Shown here piece by piece: positions 26,295 through 34,995 of a stretch of DNA of 64,000 nt. This DNA is from Actinoplanes philippinensis (GTDB taxonomy: Bacteria; Actinomycetota; Actinomycetes; Mycobacteriales; Micromonosporaceae). Within the stretch, counting starts at the first letter, position 1, and every line of letters begins with the position of its first letter. Below the pieces are notes generated by a model. The model saw nothing but the letters and a program-made list of their open reading frames with translations, was not told the origin of the DNA and ran no database searches. The position numbers were made by a program, and so were the translations under genes. The stretch covers positions 434,001-498,000 of the forward strand of contig NZ_FONV01000001.1 in the NCBI RefSeq assembly GCF_900113015.1, written 5' to 3'.

Positions 26295-27145
26295 ATGAGG
26301 CATGGCATCCATGTGGTCCGGGACGGCCCGTCGTCGGCGCCGCCGCTGCTGCTCATCCACGGCTCGGGGGCGGGCTGCGCCGTCTGGGGCCCGTTGATCC
26401 CGGCGCTCGCCGCCCAGCGCCACGTCATCCGTGTCGACCTGCCCGGCTGCGGGAAGTCGCCGCCCGTGACGTCCTACGACGTCCAGGGCCAGGCCGATCG
26501 GGTGGCCGCCGTGCTCGACGACCTGGGCCCGCGACCGGTGACGGTGGCGGGGCACTCCAGCGGAGGCTACGTGGCCACCGCGCTCGCCGAGCGGCGTCCG
26601 GACCTCACCGGCGCGCTGGCGCTGATCAGCACCGGGCCGGATCTCGACGCGTTCCGGCCCCAGCCGCTGCTCCTGCGGATTCTGCTGGGCCCGGTGCTCG
26701 GCCCCATGCTGTGGCGGGTCCGCACCGACGCGATGATCCGCGCCGCGATCGCGGCCACCTGCGCCGGGCACACCGGGATTCCCGACGCCGCGGGGACCGA
26801 CGGCGGCGTCCGGACGGTGGCCGCCGGGAGCGGTGGCGCGCCGGCCCGGGCACCGGTGATTCCGGATGATGTGGTGGCCGACCTGCGCGGCATCACGTTC
26901 CGGACCATGTCGGCGGTGCTGCGGGCGAACACCGGCTACCTTGCCGAGCGGGGGGGTTCCGGCCCGCCTGGACGCGCTGGGCCGGCGGGCACTCGTGATC
27001 TTCGGGGCGGCGGATCCACGCTGGGAGCCGTCGTCGGCGCACCGCTATGCGACGTCGCGGGTCGTGCTGCTCCCGGGGGGTGGGCCACCTGCCGATGATT
27101 GAGGACCCGGCGACGACGGCCGCCCTGCTGCTGTCCGCGACATAG
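26295..27145 (+). pseudogene. Alpha/beta hydrolase with two +1 frameshifts in G runs
   Basis: The frame from ATG 26295 gives a clean alpha/beta hydrolase N-terminus (LLLIHGSGAGCAVWGPLIPA, RVDLPGCGKS, nucleophile elbow VAGHSSGGYVA). At the seven-G run 26950-26956 homology moves to the next frame (VPARLDALGRRALVIFGAAD, including the catalytic Asp), and at the six-G run 27075-27080 it moves again to give LLPGVGHLPMIEDP with the catalytic His, ending at TAG 27143-27145. Removing one G from each run restores a complete 283-residue enzyme. Either a recent pseudogene or homopolymer sequencing errors. Confidence 0.8.
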
Positions 27146-27155
27146 AGTGGTCGGC

Positions 27156-27956
27156 GTGCAGTGGTCCGGCGTGGACGTCGCGATGCCGGGTTTCCGGCTT
27201 CCGGGGATCGACATGGCCGGGTTCCGGCAACGGTCCCCCGCGTTCTGGGACCTCGGCATGGTGGCGCACCCGTCGGTCACGCTCCTGATCGACCTCAGTG
27301 ACGGTGCGGGAGCCGCCTACGAGACCCCGGCCGGACGGCAGCACGGCAGTGTGATGGCCGGCCTGCTGCCGGGACCGGTCCGGGCGACCGGCTGGGGCCG
27401 CGTCGAGTGCCTGCAGATCCGTCTCGCACCGGCGGTCGCCGCCGCACTGTACGGCGGGTTCGCGGACCTCAGCACCACGGTGGCGCCGCTGAGCGAGATC
27501 TGGGGCCGGCACCTCGGCCGCATCGAGGACGGACTGCGCGCCGCCCGTTCCTGGGACGAACGGTTCACGATCGCGGCCGCGGCTCTCACCCCGCGGCGAT
27601 CCGTCGCCCCGGAGATCGCGCGCGCCTGGGAGCTGACGGTCGCGGGCCGGGGTCGCGTACGGGTGGCCGACCTGGCCGGCGAGGTCGGGTGGAGCCGCCA
27701 GCGGCTGTGGTCCCGTTTCCGGGCCGAGGTCGGCGTCACCCCGAAGGTCGCGGCCCGGCTGTCCCGGTTCGATCACGCCGCCCACCTGCTCGCCGCGGGC
27801 CGGCCGGCAGCGGTCGTCGCCACCGAGAGCGGGTTCGCCGACCAGTCACACCTGCACCGCGAGACGAGACGGTTCGCCGGGATGACCCCGGCCGCCGTCG
27901 CCGCCTCCCCGTGGCTGGCCATCGACCACAGGGCCTGGCCACGGAGCTCTCCCTAG
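27156..27956 (+). CDS. AraC-family transcriptional regulator
   Basis: 266 residues from GTG 27156. The C-terminal double helix-turn-helix is clear: VADLAGEVGWSRQRLWSRFR, then VTPKVAARLSRFDHAAHLL, VATESGFADQSHLHRETRRF and GMTPAAVA. The N-terminal about 150 residues form a ligand-binding domain of unknown specificity (PGFRLPGIDMAGFRQRSPAF). The gene ends in the palindrome CTAG at 27953-27956, which also holds the stop of the convergent nitronate monooxygenase-like gene. Confidence 0.85.
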   Translation: MQWSGVDVAMPGFRLPGIDMAGFRQRSPAFWDLGMVAHPSVTLLIDLSDGAGAAYETPAGRQHGSVMAGLLPGPVRATGWGRVECLQIRLAPAVAAALYGGFADLSTTVAPLSEIWGRHLGRIEDGLRAARSWDERFTIAAAALTPRRSVAPEIARAWELTVAGRGRVRVADLAGEVGWSRQRLWSRFRAEVGVTPKVAARLSRFDHAAHLLAAGRPAAVVATESGFADQSHLHRETRRFAGMTPAAVAASPWLAIDHRAWPRSSP

Positions 27957-29038
27957 AGCAGCTTGTGGATCCGGGTGAGGGTCTCGTCGGCTTCGGCGAC
28001 CAGGTCGGCGACCACCGCGGCCACCGGGCGGACCTCGTTCATCCGGCCGACGATCTGGCCGACCGGCATCGGCACCACGGTCGGGTCGTCGGAGGCCATC
28101 AGACGGTCGTGTGCCTCGGAGACCAGCAGGTTCTGCAGCGGCATCGGCAGCGCGGCCGGGGCGCCGTCGGCCGCCCACGCCTCGGTCCAGCGGTTGCGCA
28201 GCAGACGGGCCGGTTTGCCGGAGTAGATGCGGCTGCGGACGGTGTCGCCGGAGGTGGCCCGCAGCAGCGCCTCCCGCAGGCCGGGGCTGCTGCGGTATTC
28301 GCTGGTGCCGAGCCACACCGAGCCCATCCACACGCCGCGGGCGCCGAGGGCGAGGGCCGCGGCGATCTGCCGGCCGCTGCCGATGCCGCCGGCCGCCAGG
28401 ACCGGCACGTCCACGGCGTCGACGATCTCCGGGACGAGCACCATGCCGGCGATCTCCCCGGTGTGGCCGCCGGCCTCGTAGCCCTGGGCGACGACGATGT
28501 CGACACCGCTGGCGACGTGGCTGCGGGCGTGGTCGGCCCGCCCGGCGAGCGCGGCGACGAGCAGGCCGTGGTCGTGGGCCTGGGCGATCACGTCGGCCGG
28601 TGGCGGGCCGAGCGCGTTGGCGATCAGCCGGACCGGGTGCCGCAGCGCGACCTCGACGTGGCTGCGGGCGACCGAGTGCAGCCAGCCGAGGACGCCCGGC
28701 CGGCTCGACGCGGCCTCGAGCGGCGGCACGCCGAGCCGGAGCAGGGTCTGCTCGACGAAGTCACGGTGCCCGGCAGGGATCATCCGGGTGAGGTCGGTGA
28801 CGGCGCCCTCGGTGGGCTCGTGACCGGGCATGACGACGTCGACGCCGTACGGCCGGCCGCCCGTCGCCTCGTCGAGCCAGGTGAGCACCGTGTCGAGTTC
28901 GCCGGCGTCGTTGAACCGTACGCAGCCGAGCACCCCGAGCCCGCCGGCCCGGCTGATCGCGGCGACGACGTGCTCCGACGGGCTGAACCCGACGATCGGG
29001 TGCTCGATGCCGAGCGTCTCGCAGAGGTCAGTCCGCAT
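27953..29038 (-). CDS. Nitronate monooxygenase-type FMN oxidoreductase
   Basis: 361 residues. Family hallmarks: PIVGFSPSEHVVAAISRAGG, VVAQGYEAGGHTGEIAGMVL (flavin phosphate loop), VLAAGGIGSGRQIAAALALG and GVWMGSVWLGT. It starts within the 3-prime end of fadD19 (11-base overlap), so it is cotranscribed with the sterol side-chain CoA ligase. Same superfamily as IpdC at 3386 but clearly diverged, so probably a dehydrogenase for a different acyl-CoA intermediate; the substrate is unknown. Confidence 0.82.
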   Translation of the reverse strand: MRTDLCETLGIEHPIVGFSPSEHVVAAISRAGGLGVLGCVRFNDAGELDTVLTWLDEATGGRPYGVDVVMPGHEPTEGAVTDLTRMIPAGHRDFVEQTLLRLGVPPLEAASSRPGVLGWLHSVARSHVEVALRHPVRLIANALGPPPADVIAQAHDHGLLVAALAGRADHARSHVASGVDIVVAQGYEAGGHTGEIAGMVLVPEIVDAVDVPVLAAGGIGSGRQIAAALALGARGVWMGSVWLGTSEYRSSPGLREALLRATSGDTVRSRIYSGKPARLLRNRWTEAWAADGAPAALPMPLQNLLVSEAHDRLMASDDPTVVPMPVGQIVGRMNEVRPVAAVVADLVAEADETLTRIHKLL

Positions 29039-30608
29039 CGTGTTCCTTCACGTAGGAGTGGGCCCAGCGGTAGTCGGCCTTGCCGCTGATGGTGCGGTTG
29101 ATCCGGTCGACGAGCCACACGCCGCGGGGCGCCTTGTAGCCGGCGATCCGCTGCCGTACGTGGGTGTCGAGCTCGCCGAGGTCCAGGGCGGCGCCGGGCC
29201 GGGACTGGACGAGGGCGACGACCCGCTGGCCGAGCCGGTCGTCGGCGGCGCCGATGACGAGGGCGTCGAACACGTCGGGGTGGGCCTTGAGCGCCCCCTC
29301 GACCTCCTCGGGGAAGACCTTCTCGCCGCCGGTGTTGATGCACGTGTTGCCCCGGCCGAGCAGGGTGATGGTGCCGTCGTCCTCGAGCCGGGCCAGGTCG
29401 CCGGGGATCGCGTAGCGGACGCCGTCGACCTCGGTGAGCAGGGCGGCCGTCTTCTCCGGGTCCTTGTAGTAGCCGAGCGGCACGTGCCCGCCGCGGGCCA
29501 GCCGGCCGATCACTCCCGGTCCGGCGCGGCGGCCGTGCTCGTCGATGACGATGGTGTCCGGGCCGGGCATGACGCGCGGGCCGTCGACAGCGCCGCCGTC
29601 CACCTCGGCGACGATGCCGATGCCGGCGAACCCGGTCTCCGACGAGCCGACCGCGTCGGTGACCATCACGTCCGGCAGCGCCCGGAGGTACTGCCGTTTC
29701 ACCGACGGGGAGAACAGCGCCGCGCTGGACGAGACCGCCACCAGCGACGATCCGTCGTAGTCGCCGGCCAGGTAGGCCTCGATGATCGGCCGGGCCATCG
29801 CGTCGCCGATCAGCACGACCACGTTGATCTTGCGGCGTTCGATGGTGCGCCACACCTCGTCGGCGTCGAAGTGCGGCAGGAAGACGACGGTGTCGCCGGC
29901 GAAGAGGGCGGCCAGCGCGGCCCACTGGGCGTTGCCGTGGATGAGCGGGGCCAAGCAGAACCTGGTCATCGGCGGCATCCCGGCCCGGGTGCTCTGCGCC
30001 CACTCGTCGTCGAGGGGGACACCGGTCATGAAGTCGATGCCCCCGCCGAGGACCCGCCAGACGTCCTCGTGGCGCCAGATCACGCCCTTGGGATAGCCGG
30101 TGGTCCCGCCGGTGTAGAGCAGATAGACGTCGTCACCGGAGCGCTCCTCGAAGTCGCGTTTCGAGGAGCCAGCCGACAGAGCCTCTTCATAGGAGATGTC
30201 TGGAAAGTCGGATGCCGAGCCGTCCGGGAGCGCCACGATGGCCCGCATGTCGGACACCACCGCTGTGACCCGAGGCGAGAATCCACGGTCATGGATCAGC
30301 GCGACCAGACCGGCATCGTCGAACAGATACTGCAACTCGTTCTCGACGTATCGATAGTTGACGTTGACGACCACGGCACGCAGTTTGTACACGGCGATCA
30401 TGGCCACCACGGCCTCGATCGAGTTGCCCGCGTACAGCCCGACGTGGGCGCCTTTGCCCACTCCTCGACTCTGCAGGAAATGGGCCAAACGGTTGGCGGT
30501 CTCCTCCAGCTCCGCGTAGGTGGTCTCACGCTCGCCGCAGGCCACCGCCACGCGATCGCCGAAGGCGTCGACCGCGTGCTCGAACAGGTCCGCAATATTG
30601 GCCGCCAT
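29028..30608 (-). CDS. fadD19: Sterol side-chain acyl-CoA synthetase, FadD19-like
   Basis: 526 residues from ATG 30608 ([20 protein letters not shown]). ANL-family ligase: P-loop [17 protein letters not shown]5-like SSSETGF variant ([12 protein letters not shown]), [12 protein letters not shown], and the C-terminal [20 protein letters not shown] with catalytic Lys in [13 protein letters not shown]. Divergent from echA19, the same arrangement as Rv3515c/Rv3516. FadD19 activates C26 carboxylates and is required for C24-branched sterols in Rhodococcus. A KstR-type box lies just upstream. Confidence 0.9.
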   Translation of the reverse strand: MAANIADLFEHAVDAFGDRVAVACGERETTYAELEETANRLAHFLQSRGVGKGAHVGLYAGNSIEAVVAMIAVYKLRAVVVNVNYRYVENELQYLFDDAGLVALIHDRGFSPRVTAVVSDMRAIVALPDGSASDFPDISYEEALSAGSSKRDFEERSGDDVYLLYTGGTTGYPKGVIWRHEDVWRVLGGGIDFMTGVPLDDEWAQSTRAGMPPMTRFCLAPLIHGNAQWAALAALFAGDTVVFLPHFDADEVWRTIERRKINVVVLIGDAMARPIIEAYLAGDYDGSSLVAVSSSAALFSPSVKRQYLRALPDVMVTDAVGSSETGFAGIGIVAEVDGGAVDGPRVMPGPDTIVIDEHGRRAGPGVIGRLARGGHVPLGYYKDPEKTAALLTEVDGVRYAIPGDLARLEDDGTITLLGRGNTCINTGGEKVFPEEVEGALKAHPDVFDALVIGAADDRLGQRVVALVQSRPGAALDLGELDTHVRQRIAGYKAPRGVWLVDRINRTISGKADYRWAHSYVKEHDAD

Positions 30609-30618
30609 CAACGCAAAG

Positions 30619-30632
30619 TAGAACCTGTTATC
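30619..30632. promoter_or_regulatory. KstR-type operator (one mismatch)
   Basis: TAGAACCTGTTATC matches TnnAACnnGTTnnA except the last base. It lies in the 62-base gap between fadD19 (start 30608, minus) and echA19 (start 30671, plus), so one site serves both. Confidence 0.65.
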
Positions 30633-30670
30633 GTTCCGGGGCAAGGGCTCTACAGAAGGAGGAGAACCGG

Positions 30671-31450
30671 GTGGACGCTCTCGTCGAACAGCGCGGACCG
30701 ATCCTGATCGTCACGATGAACCGGCCCCGGGTCCGCAACGCCCTCTCCGCCGAGATGATGGCCGTGATGCGCGACGCCTGGGACCGCGTCGACACCGACC
30801 CCGGGATCCGGGTCGCGATCCTCACCGGCGCGGGCGGCGCCTTCTGCGCGGGGGCCGACCTGCGTGCCATGACCGGCGACCATCCGGGCGACGGCTTCCG
30901 CACCGGCGGCGCCGACCTGTCCCGCATCGACGCGCTGCTCAAGGGCCGCCGCCTGACCAAACCGCTGATCGCCGCGGTGGAGGGCCCGGCCGTCGCGGGC
31001 GGCACCGAGATCCTGCAGGCCACCGACGTGCGCGTGGCCGGCGAGAGCGCGCGGTTCGGCGTCTCCGAGGCGCGCTGGGGGCTGTTCCCGCTCGGCGGCT
31101 CCGCTGTCCGGCTGCCGCGCCAGCTGCCCTACACGGTCGCCGCGGAGCTGCTGCTCACCGGCCGCCACATCACCGCGCTGGAGGCGCTCGCGATGGGCCT
31201 CATCGGACACGTGGTCCCCGACGGCGAGGCGCTCACCAAGGCGCTGGAGATCGCCGGGACGATCGCCGCGAACGGCCCGCTCGCCGTCCAGGCCATCCTG
31301 CGCACCATCCGCGAGACCGAGGGCCTCGCCGAGACCGACGCCTTCGCCGTCGAATCCCGCATCGGCATGCGCGTCTTCACGTCCGACGACGCCAAAGAGG
31401 GCCCGCGAGCCTTCGTCGAGAAGAGAAAACCCCAGTTCAAAGGCCTTTGA
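30671..31450 (+). CDS. echA19: Enoyl-CoA hydratase of sterol side chains, EchA19-like
   Basis: 259 residues from GTG 30671, with a strong AAGGAGGAG ribosome site. Crotonase motifs [17 protein letters not shown] (about 51-67) and [17 protein letters not shown] form the oxyanion hole; the catalytic Glu pair lies in GTEILQ and [12 protein letters not shown]. Length and divergent pairing with fadD19 match Mtb EchA19 (Rv3516), which hydrates steroid enoyl-CoA side chains. Followed by a terminator shared with the next gene. Confidence 0.88.
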   Translation: MDALVEQRGPILIVTMNRPRVRNALSAEMMAVMRDAWDRVDTDPGIRVAILTGAGGAFCAGADLRAMTGDHPGDGFRTGGADLSRIDALLKGRRLTKPLIAAVEGPAVAGGTEILQATDVRVAGESARFGVSEARWGLFPLGGSAVRLPRQLPYTVAAELLLTGRHITALEALAMGLIGHVVPDGEALTKALEIAGTIAANGPLAVQAILRTIRETEGLAETDAFAVESRIGMRVFTSDDAKEGPRAFVEKRKPQFKGL

Positions 31451-31566
31451 TGGTACGGCCACCCCGCACCGGGAAACAGCGGCGGTCCCGGCGTCCACCA
31501 CGCGGCGCGGGCGCGGGGCCCGGACCGCGGCGCGCCCGCCGGGCTGAGGGCGACGGGTCACCGGAA

Positions 31567-31596
31567 CCCGTGCGCCGGCCGACGCCGGCGCACGGG
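31567..31596. terminator. Bidirectional terminator hairpin
   Basis: Perfect 13-base-pair stem (CCCGTGCGCCGGC and complement) with a CGAC loop between the convergent echA19 and M23 lipoprotein genes. The rest of 31451-31606 shows no gene. Confidence 0.8.
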
Positions 31597-31606
31597 ATCG
31601 GTCAGC

Positions 31607-32284
31607 TCAGGCCTTGCACTTGTGCTTGGCGTTCCACGACTTCACCGCGGCGGCGGGGCTCTTCTGGCCGCCCTTGCGCCACGAGGTGAGGTAGGTGGCG
31701 GGCCACACGACGCCGCGCCGGACCTTCCAGTCGCCGGTCTTCTTGCAGGCCGGGGAGATGCCGTAGTGCACGTGGCAGACGCCGCTGGAGTTGCCGGTCT
31801 TGCCGACCTTGCCGACCTGCTGGCCGGCCTTGACGCGGACGCCCTTGTTGATGCCGGTGGACACCACGCTCAGGTGCGAGCCGTAGTAGCGCACGCCGTC
31901 GTCACCGAGGATCGAGACGAACTTGCCGCCGTTGTACGGCCCGTCCGGCTTGCCCTTCTTGTACTTGTCGACCCGGCTCACCTCCAGGACCACACCGCCG
32001 GTCGTGGCCAGGAACGGCTTGCCACAGGCGGCGAAGATGTCGGTCGCCGGGTAGCCGGAGTGGGTCTTGTGGTACGAGACGTTCGTCGCCTTGACCGGGA
32101 AGACGTACTTGGACTTGGTCGTCGCCGCGACCAGCTCCACGTCCGTCGTCACCGTCTGCTCGGCCGGCGCGACCACGGCAGCGGCCGGAGCCGGCTGCCG
32201 GGCCGCGGGCGCCACCGGCTCGCCGGAACAACCGGCCAGGCAGGCGAGGGCGGCGATCCCGGCCAGGTAGGGATGGATTTTCAT
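31607..32284 (-). CDS. M23-family (LytM) peptidase-like lipoprotein
   Basis: 225 residues. Lipoprotein signal with lipobox LAGC (LAALACLAGC, Cys19), then an Ala/Pro linker. The zinc-peptidase fold shows HKTHSGYPATDIF (H-x-x-x-D ligands) and HVHYGI (H-x-H). A glycan-strand endopeptidase role in the wall is likely. The loop CKKTGDWKVRRGVVWPATYL follows the motif. Not connected to sterol genes by regulation. Confidence 0.88.
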   Translation of the reverse strand: MKIHPYLAGIAALACLAGCSGEPVAPAARQPAPAAAVVAPAEQTVTTDVELVAATTKSKYVFPVKATNVSYHKTHSGYPATDIFAACGKPFLATTGGVVLEVSRVDKYKKGKPDGPYNGGKFVSILGDDGVRYYGSHLSVVSTGINKGVRVKAGQQVGKVGKTGNSSGVCHVHYGISPACKKTGDWKVRRGVVWPATYLTSWRKGGQKSPAAAVKSWNAKHKCKA

Positions 32285-32415
32285 CGCGCCACCATAGGCG
32301 TCACGGCCTCCGCGGCGCTGTCCTCGAAAGGGCGGCTGTCAGCTATCTCTCTCCCCGCGGATCCCCATGATCGGCCGATCGTCACGGGCCGACCACGCCG
32401 GGTCGATCCGACGGG

Positions 32416-33963
32416 CTAGATGGCCCGGTCGCGGCCGGACCAGTACGGGTCGCGCAGGTGCCGTTTGTAGAGCTTGCCGTTCGGGTCGCGGGGCAGTGAC
32501 GACACGTAGTCGATGGTGCGCGGCAGCTTGAAGCGGGCCAGCCGGCCGGTGAGGAACGCCTGCAGCTCGGTGGTGAGCGCGTCACCGGGCGTGACCCCGG
32601 GCGCCGGCTGGACGACCGCCTTGATCTCCTCGCCCCACTCGTCGTGCGGGATGCCGAAGACCGCCACGTCGGCGACCGCCGGGTGCACGCTCAACTCGTT
32701 CTCGATCTCGGCCGGGTAGACGTTCACCCCACCGGTGATGATCACGTCACTGGCCCGGTCGCACAGGTAGAGGTAGCCGTCGTCGTCGAGGTAGCCGATG
32801 TCGCCGACGGTGAACATCCGGTCCCGCCAGGAGGCGCGGGTCTTCTCGGCGTCACCGTGATACTCGAACGTGGCGTCGCCCATCTGCAGGTAGACCGTGC
32901 CCGCCTCGCCGGGCGCGCAGTCCTTGCCGTCGTCGTCGAGCACCCGGATGCGCGAGCCGGGCCACGGGCGGCCCACCGAGCCGGGGCGCTCCCGCCACTC
33001 GGCCGCGGTGATCAGCGCGCCGCCACCCTCGGAGGCCGCGTAGTACTCGATGACCACCGGGCCGAACCAGTCGAGCATCTCCCGCTTCACCGGCTGCGGG
33101 CAGGGCGCCGCGCCGTGGATCATCGCGCGCATCGAGGACACGTCGAAGCTGGTCCGGACCGAGGGTGGCAGGGCCAGCAGGCGGCGGAACTGGGTGGGGA
33201 CCATGTGGCTGTGGGTGACCCGGTGCTGCTGGACCAGCCGCAGGAACGAGCCCGCGTCCCAGTGGTCCATCACCACGACCGTGTGCCCGAACTGGAGCGA
33301 GATGACGGCGAAGTTCATCACCGCCGTGTGGTAGAGCGGTGAGCAGCACAGATGCACGTGGTTGTCGAACGGGCGCAGGCCGAACAGGCCGAAGAACCAC
33401 AGTGACACCGGGGGCACCTGGTCCGGGTCGAGGCCGAGCAACGGGCGGCGGACCCCCTTGGGGCGGCCGGACGTGCCGGACGTGTAGACCATGAGCGCGC
33501 CGAGCGTACGCGGCGACGGCCGTCCCGAACCGCCGGCGCCGAGAACGGCCAGCGACCGGAAGCCGGGGATGTCGCCCACCGCGTAGCGGCCCTCGGCCGG
33601 AAGGCCGGCGTCGTCGGCGGCGCCACGGGCCGTGTCGGCGAACCGGTGGTGGGCGAGGAAGGCGCGGGCGCCGCTGTCGCGCAGGATGTAGCCGAGTTCG
33701 GCGGCGGTGAGATGCCAGTTCATCGGCACCACGTGCAGTCCGATCTGGACCGCCGCGAAGTAGGCGGCGAGGATGTCGGCGCCGTTGGGCATCAGCAGGG
33801 CCACGGTGTCGCCCTCGCCCAGGCCCGCCTCGATCAGCCCGCGGGCGATCCGATCGGCCTCGCCGGCCAGCTCGCCGTAGGTGAGGGTGCGGCCGCCCGG
33901 CTCCACGACGGCCGTGTGCTGCGGCCGTTCCGCCGCGATGGTCCACGTCCCGATCCCGGTCAT
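32416..33963 (-). CDS. Acyl-CoA synthetase of the sterol cluster (FadD-type)
   Basis: 515 residues from ATG 33963. ANL-family ligase with LMVYTSGTSGRPKGVRRP (P-loop), YYAASEGGGALI (A5), FTVGDIGYLDDDGYLYL, RASDVIITGGVNVYPAEIE and catalytic Lys in DPNGKLYKRHLRDPYW. Divergent from the DUF35-Ltp4-Ltp3 operon across two perfect KstR boxes. A sterol or bile-acid-like carboxylate is the likely substrate; I cannot choose between the FadD4 and FadD17 subgroups by eye, so no symbol is given. Confidence 0.87.
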   Translation of the reverse strand: MTGIGTWTIAAERPQHTAVVEPGGRTLTYGELAGEADRIARGLIEAGLGEGDTVALLMPNGADILAAYFAAVQIGLHVVPMNWHLTAAELGYILRDSGARAFLAHHRFADTARGAADDAGLPAEGRYAVGDIPGFRSLAVLGAGGSGRPSPRTLGALMVYTSGTSGRPKGVRRPLLGLDPDQVPPVSLWFFGLFGLRPFDNHVHLCCSPLYHTAVMNFAVISLQFGHTVVVMDHWDAGSFLRLVQQHRVTHSHMVPTQFRRLLALPPSVRTSFDVSSMRAMIHGAAPCPQPVKREMLDWFGPVVIEYYAASEGGGALITAAEWRERPGSVGRPWPGSRIRVLDDDGKDCAPGEAGTVYLQMGDATFEYHGDAEKTRASWRDRMFTVGDIGYLDDDGYLYLCDRASDVIITGGVNVYPAEIENELSVHPAVADVAVFGIPHDEWGEEIKAVVQPAPGVTPGDALTTELQAFLTGRLARFKLPRTIDYVSSLPRDPNGKLYKRHLRDPYWSGRDRAI

Positions 33964-33973
33964 GTCAGGACTC

Positions 33974-33987
33974 TATAACTCGTTTCA
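33974..33987. promoter_or_regulatory. KstR-type operator (perfect)
   Basis: TATAACTCGTTTCA matches TnnAACnnGTTnnA at all fixed positions, 10 bases upstream of the FadD-type gene start (33963, minus). Confidence 0.75.
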
Positions 33988-34030
33988 TCAATGTAAAAGC
34001 CGCTGCCACCGCGTTCTTGCCCGGCAAAGT

Positions 34031-34044
34031 TGGAACGTGTTTCA
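34031..34044. promoter_or_regulatory. KstR-type operator (perfect)
   Basis: TGGAACGTGTTTCA matches the consensus at all fixed positions, 9 bases upstream of GTG 34054 of the double-DUF35 gene. Its position argues against the upstream in-frame TTG at 34030 as start. Confidence 0.78.
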
Positions 34045-34053
34045 CTCAGTCTC

Positions 34054-34995
34054 GTGGATACGCTGTCGGCCCCGCTGACCATCGCCTTCGACTACACCCG
34101 CTCGCTCGGGCCGGTCCTCGGCCGGTTCATGGCGGGGCTGCGCGACCGCCGGGTGCTGGGCGGGCGCACCGCGGACGGGCGGGTGCACGTGCCGCCGCTG
34201 GAATACGACCCGGGCACTCACGAGCCGGTCACCGAGCTGGTCGAGGTCTCCCCCGCCGGGACGGTGATCAGCTGGACGTGGATCGACCGGCCGCTGGAGG
34301 GACAGCCGCTGGACCGGCCGTTCGGATGGGCGCTGATCCGTCTCGACGGCGCGGACACGCCCCTGCTGCACGCCGTCGACGCCGGCGCGGCGGGCGCCAT
34401 GAGCACCGGCATGCGGGTGCGGATCCGCTGGGCGCCCACGCCGTCCGGCCACATCCGCGACATCGAGTGCTTCGAGCCGGGAACCGGCGAGCCGGCCGGC
34501 GCCACCACGGAGCCGGAGCCCGTCACGATCATGACGACGCCGATCCGGCTGCACTATCGGCACAGCACCTCGGTGGAGGAGAGCGGGTATCTGCGCGGGC
34601 TCGCCGAGGGGCGGATCGTGGGGCGGCGGTGCCCGGACTGCCGGAAGGTGTACGTGCCGCCGCGCGTCTGCCCGGCCTGCGGGGTGGCCACCGACGAGGC
34701 CGTGGAGGTGGCCGACCGGGGGACGGTCACGACGTTCTGTGTGGTGAACGTGCCGTTCGCGGGGCAGCGGCTGACCCCGCCGTACGTGGTGGCGCAGGTG
34801 CTGCTGGACGGCGCGGACATCCCGATCCCGCACCTCATCCTCGGGGTCCCGGCCGCGGACGTGCGGATGGGGCTGCGGGTGGCGGCCGTGTGGCGGGACC
34901 GGGCCGACTGGTCGACGACGCCGGAGAACATCGACCACTTCGAGCCGGCCGGGGAACCGGACGCGCCCTACGAGACCTTTGCGGAGCACCTGTGA
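34054..34995 (+). CDS. Double DUF35 (OB-fold) protein, Rv3521-like
   Basis: 313 residues from GTG 34054. Two DUF35-type OB domains in tandem. The second (about 165-300) has an intact zinc ribbon (CPDCRKVYVPPRVCPACG); the first (about 15-150) has the same ARRVLGG/HVPP layout but no cysteines. DUF35 proteins partner thiolase-fold aldolases such as Ltp2/ChsH2, supplying CoA-ester binding. Immediately upstream of and overlapping ltp4, as Rv3521-Rv3522-Rv3523 in Mtb, so it is the expected partner of Ltp4/Ltp3. It has no MaoC domain, so it is not ChsH2. Confidence 0.85.
   Translation: MDTLSAPLTIAFDYTRSLGPVLGRFMAGLRDRRVLGGRTADGRVHVPPLEYDPGTHEPVTELVEVSPAGTVISWTWIDRPLEGQPLDRPFGWALIRLDGADTPLLHAVDAGAAGAMSTGMRVRIRWAPTPSGHIRDIECFEPGTGEPAGATTEPEPVTIMTTPIRLHYRHSTSVEESGYLRGLAEGRIVGRRCPDCRKVYVPPRVCPACGVATDEAVEVADRGTVTTFCVVNVPFAGQRLTPPYVVAQVLLDGADIPIPHLILGVPAADVRMGLRVAAVWRDRADWSTTPENIDHFEPAGEPDAPYETFAEHL

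Noticed and set aside
34054..34995. Assignment of the DUF35 protein as ChsH2
   Set aside because: ChsH2 has an N-terminal MaoC hotdog domain; this protein has two OB domains and sits in an Rv3521-3523 context. I found no chsH1, chsH2 or ltp2 in the window.
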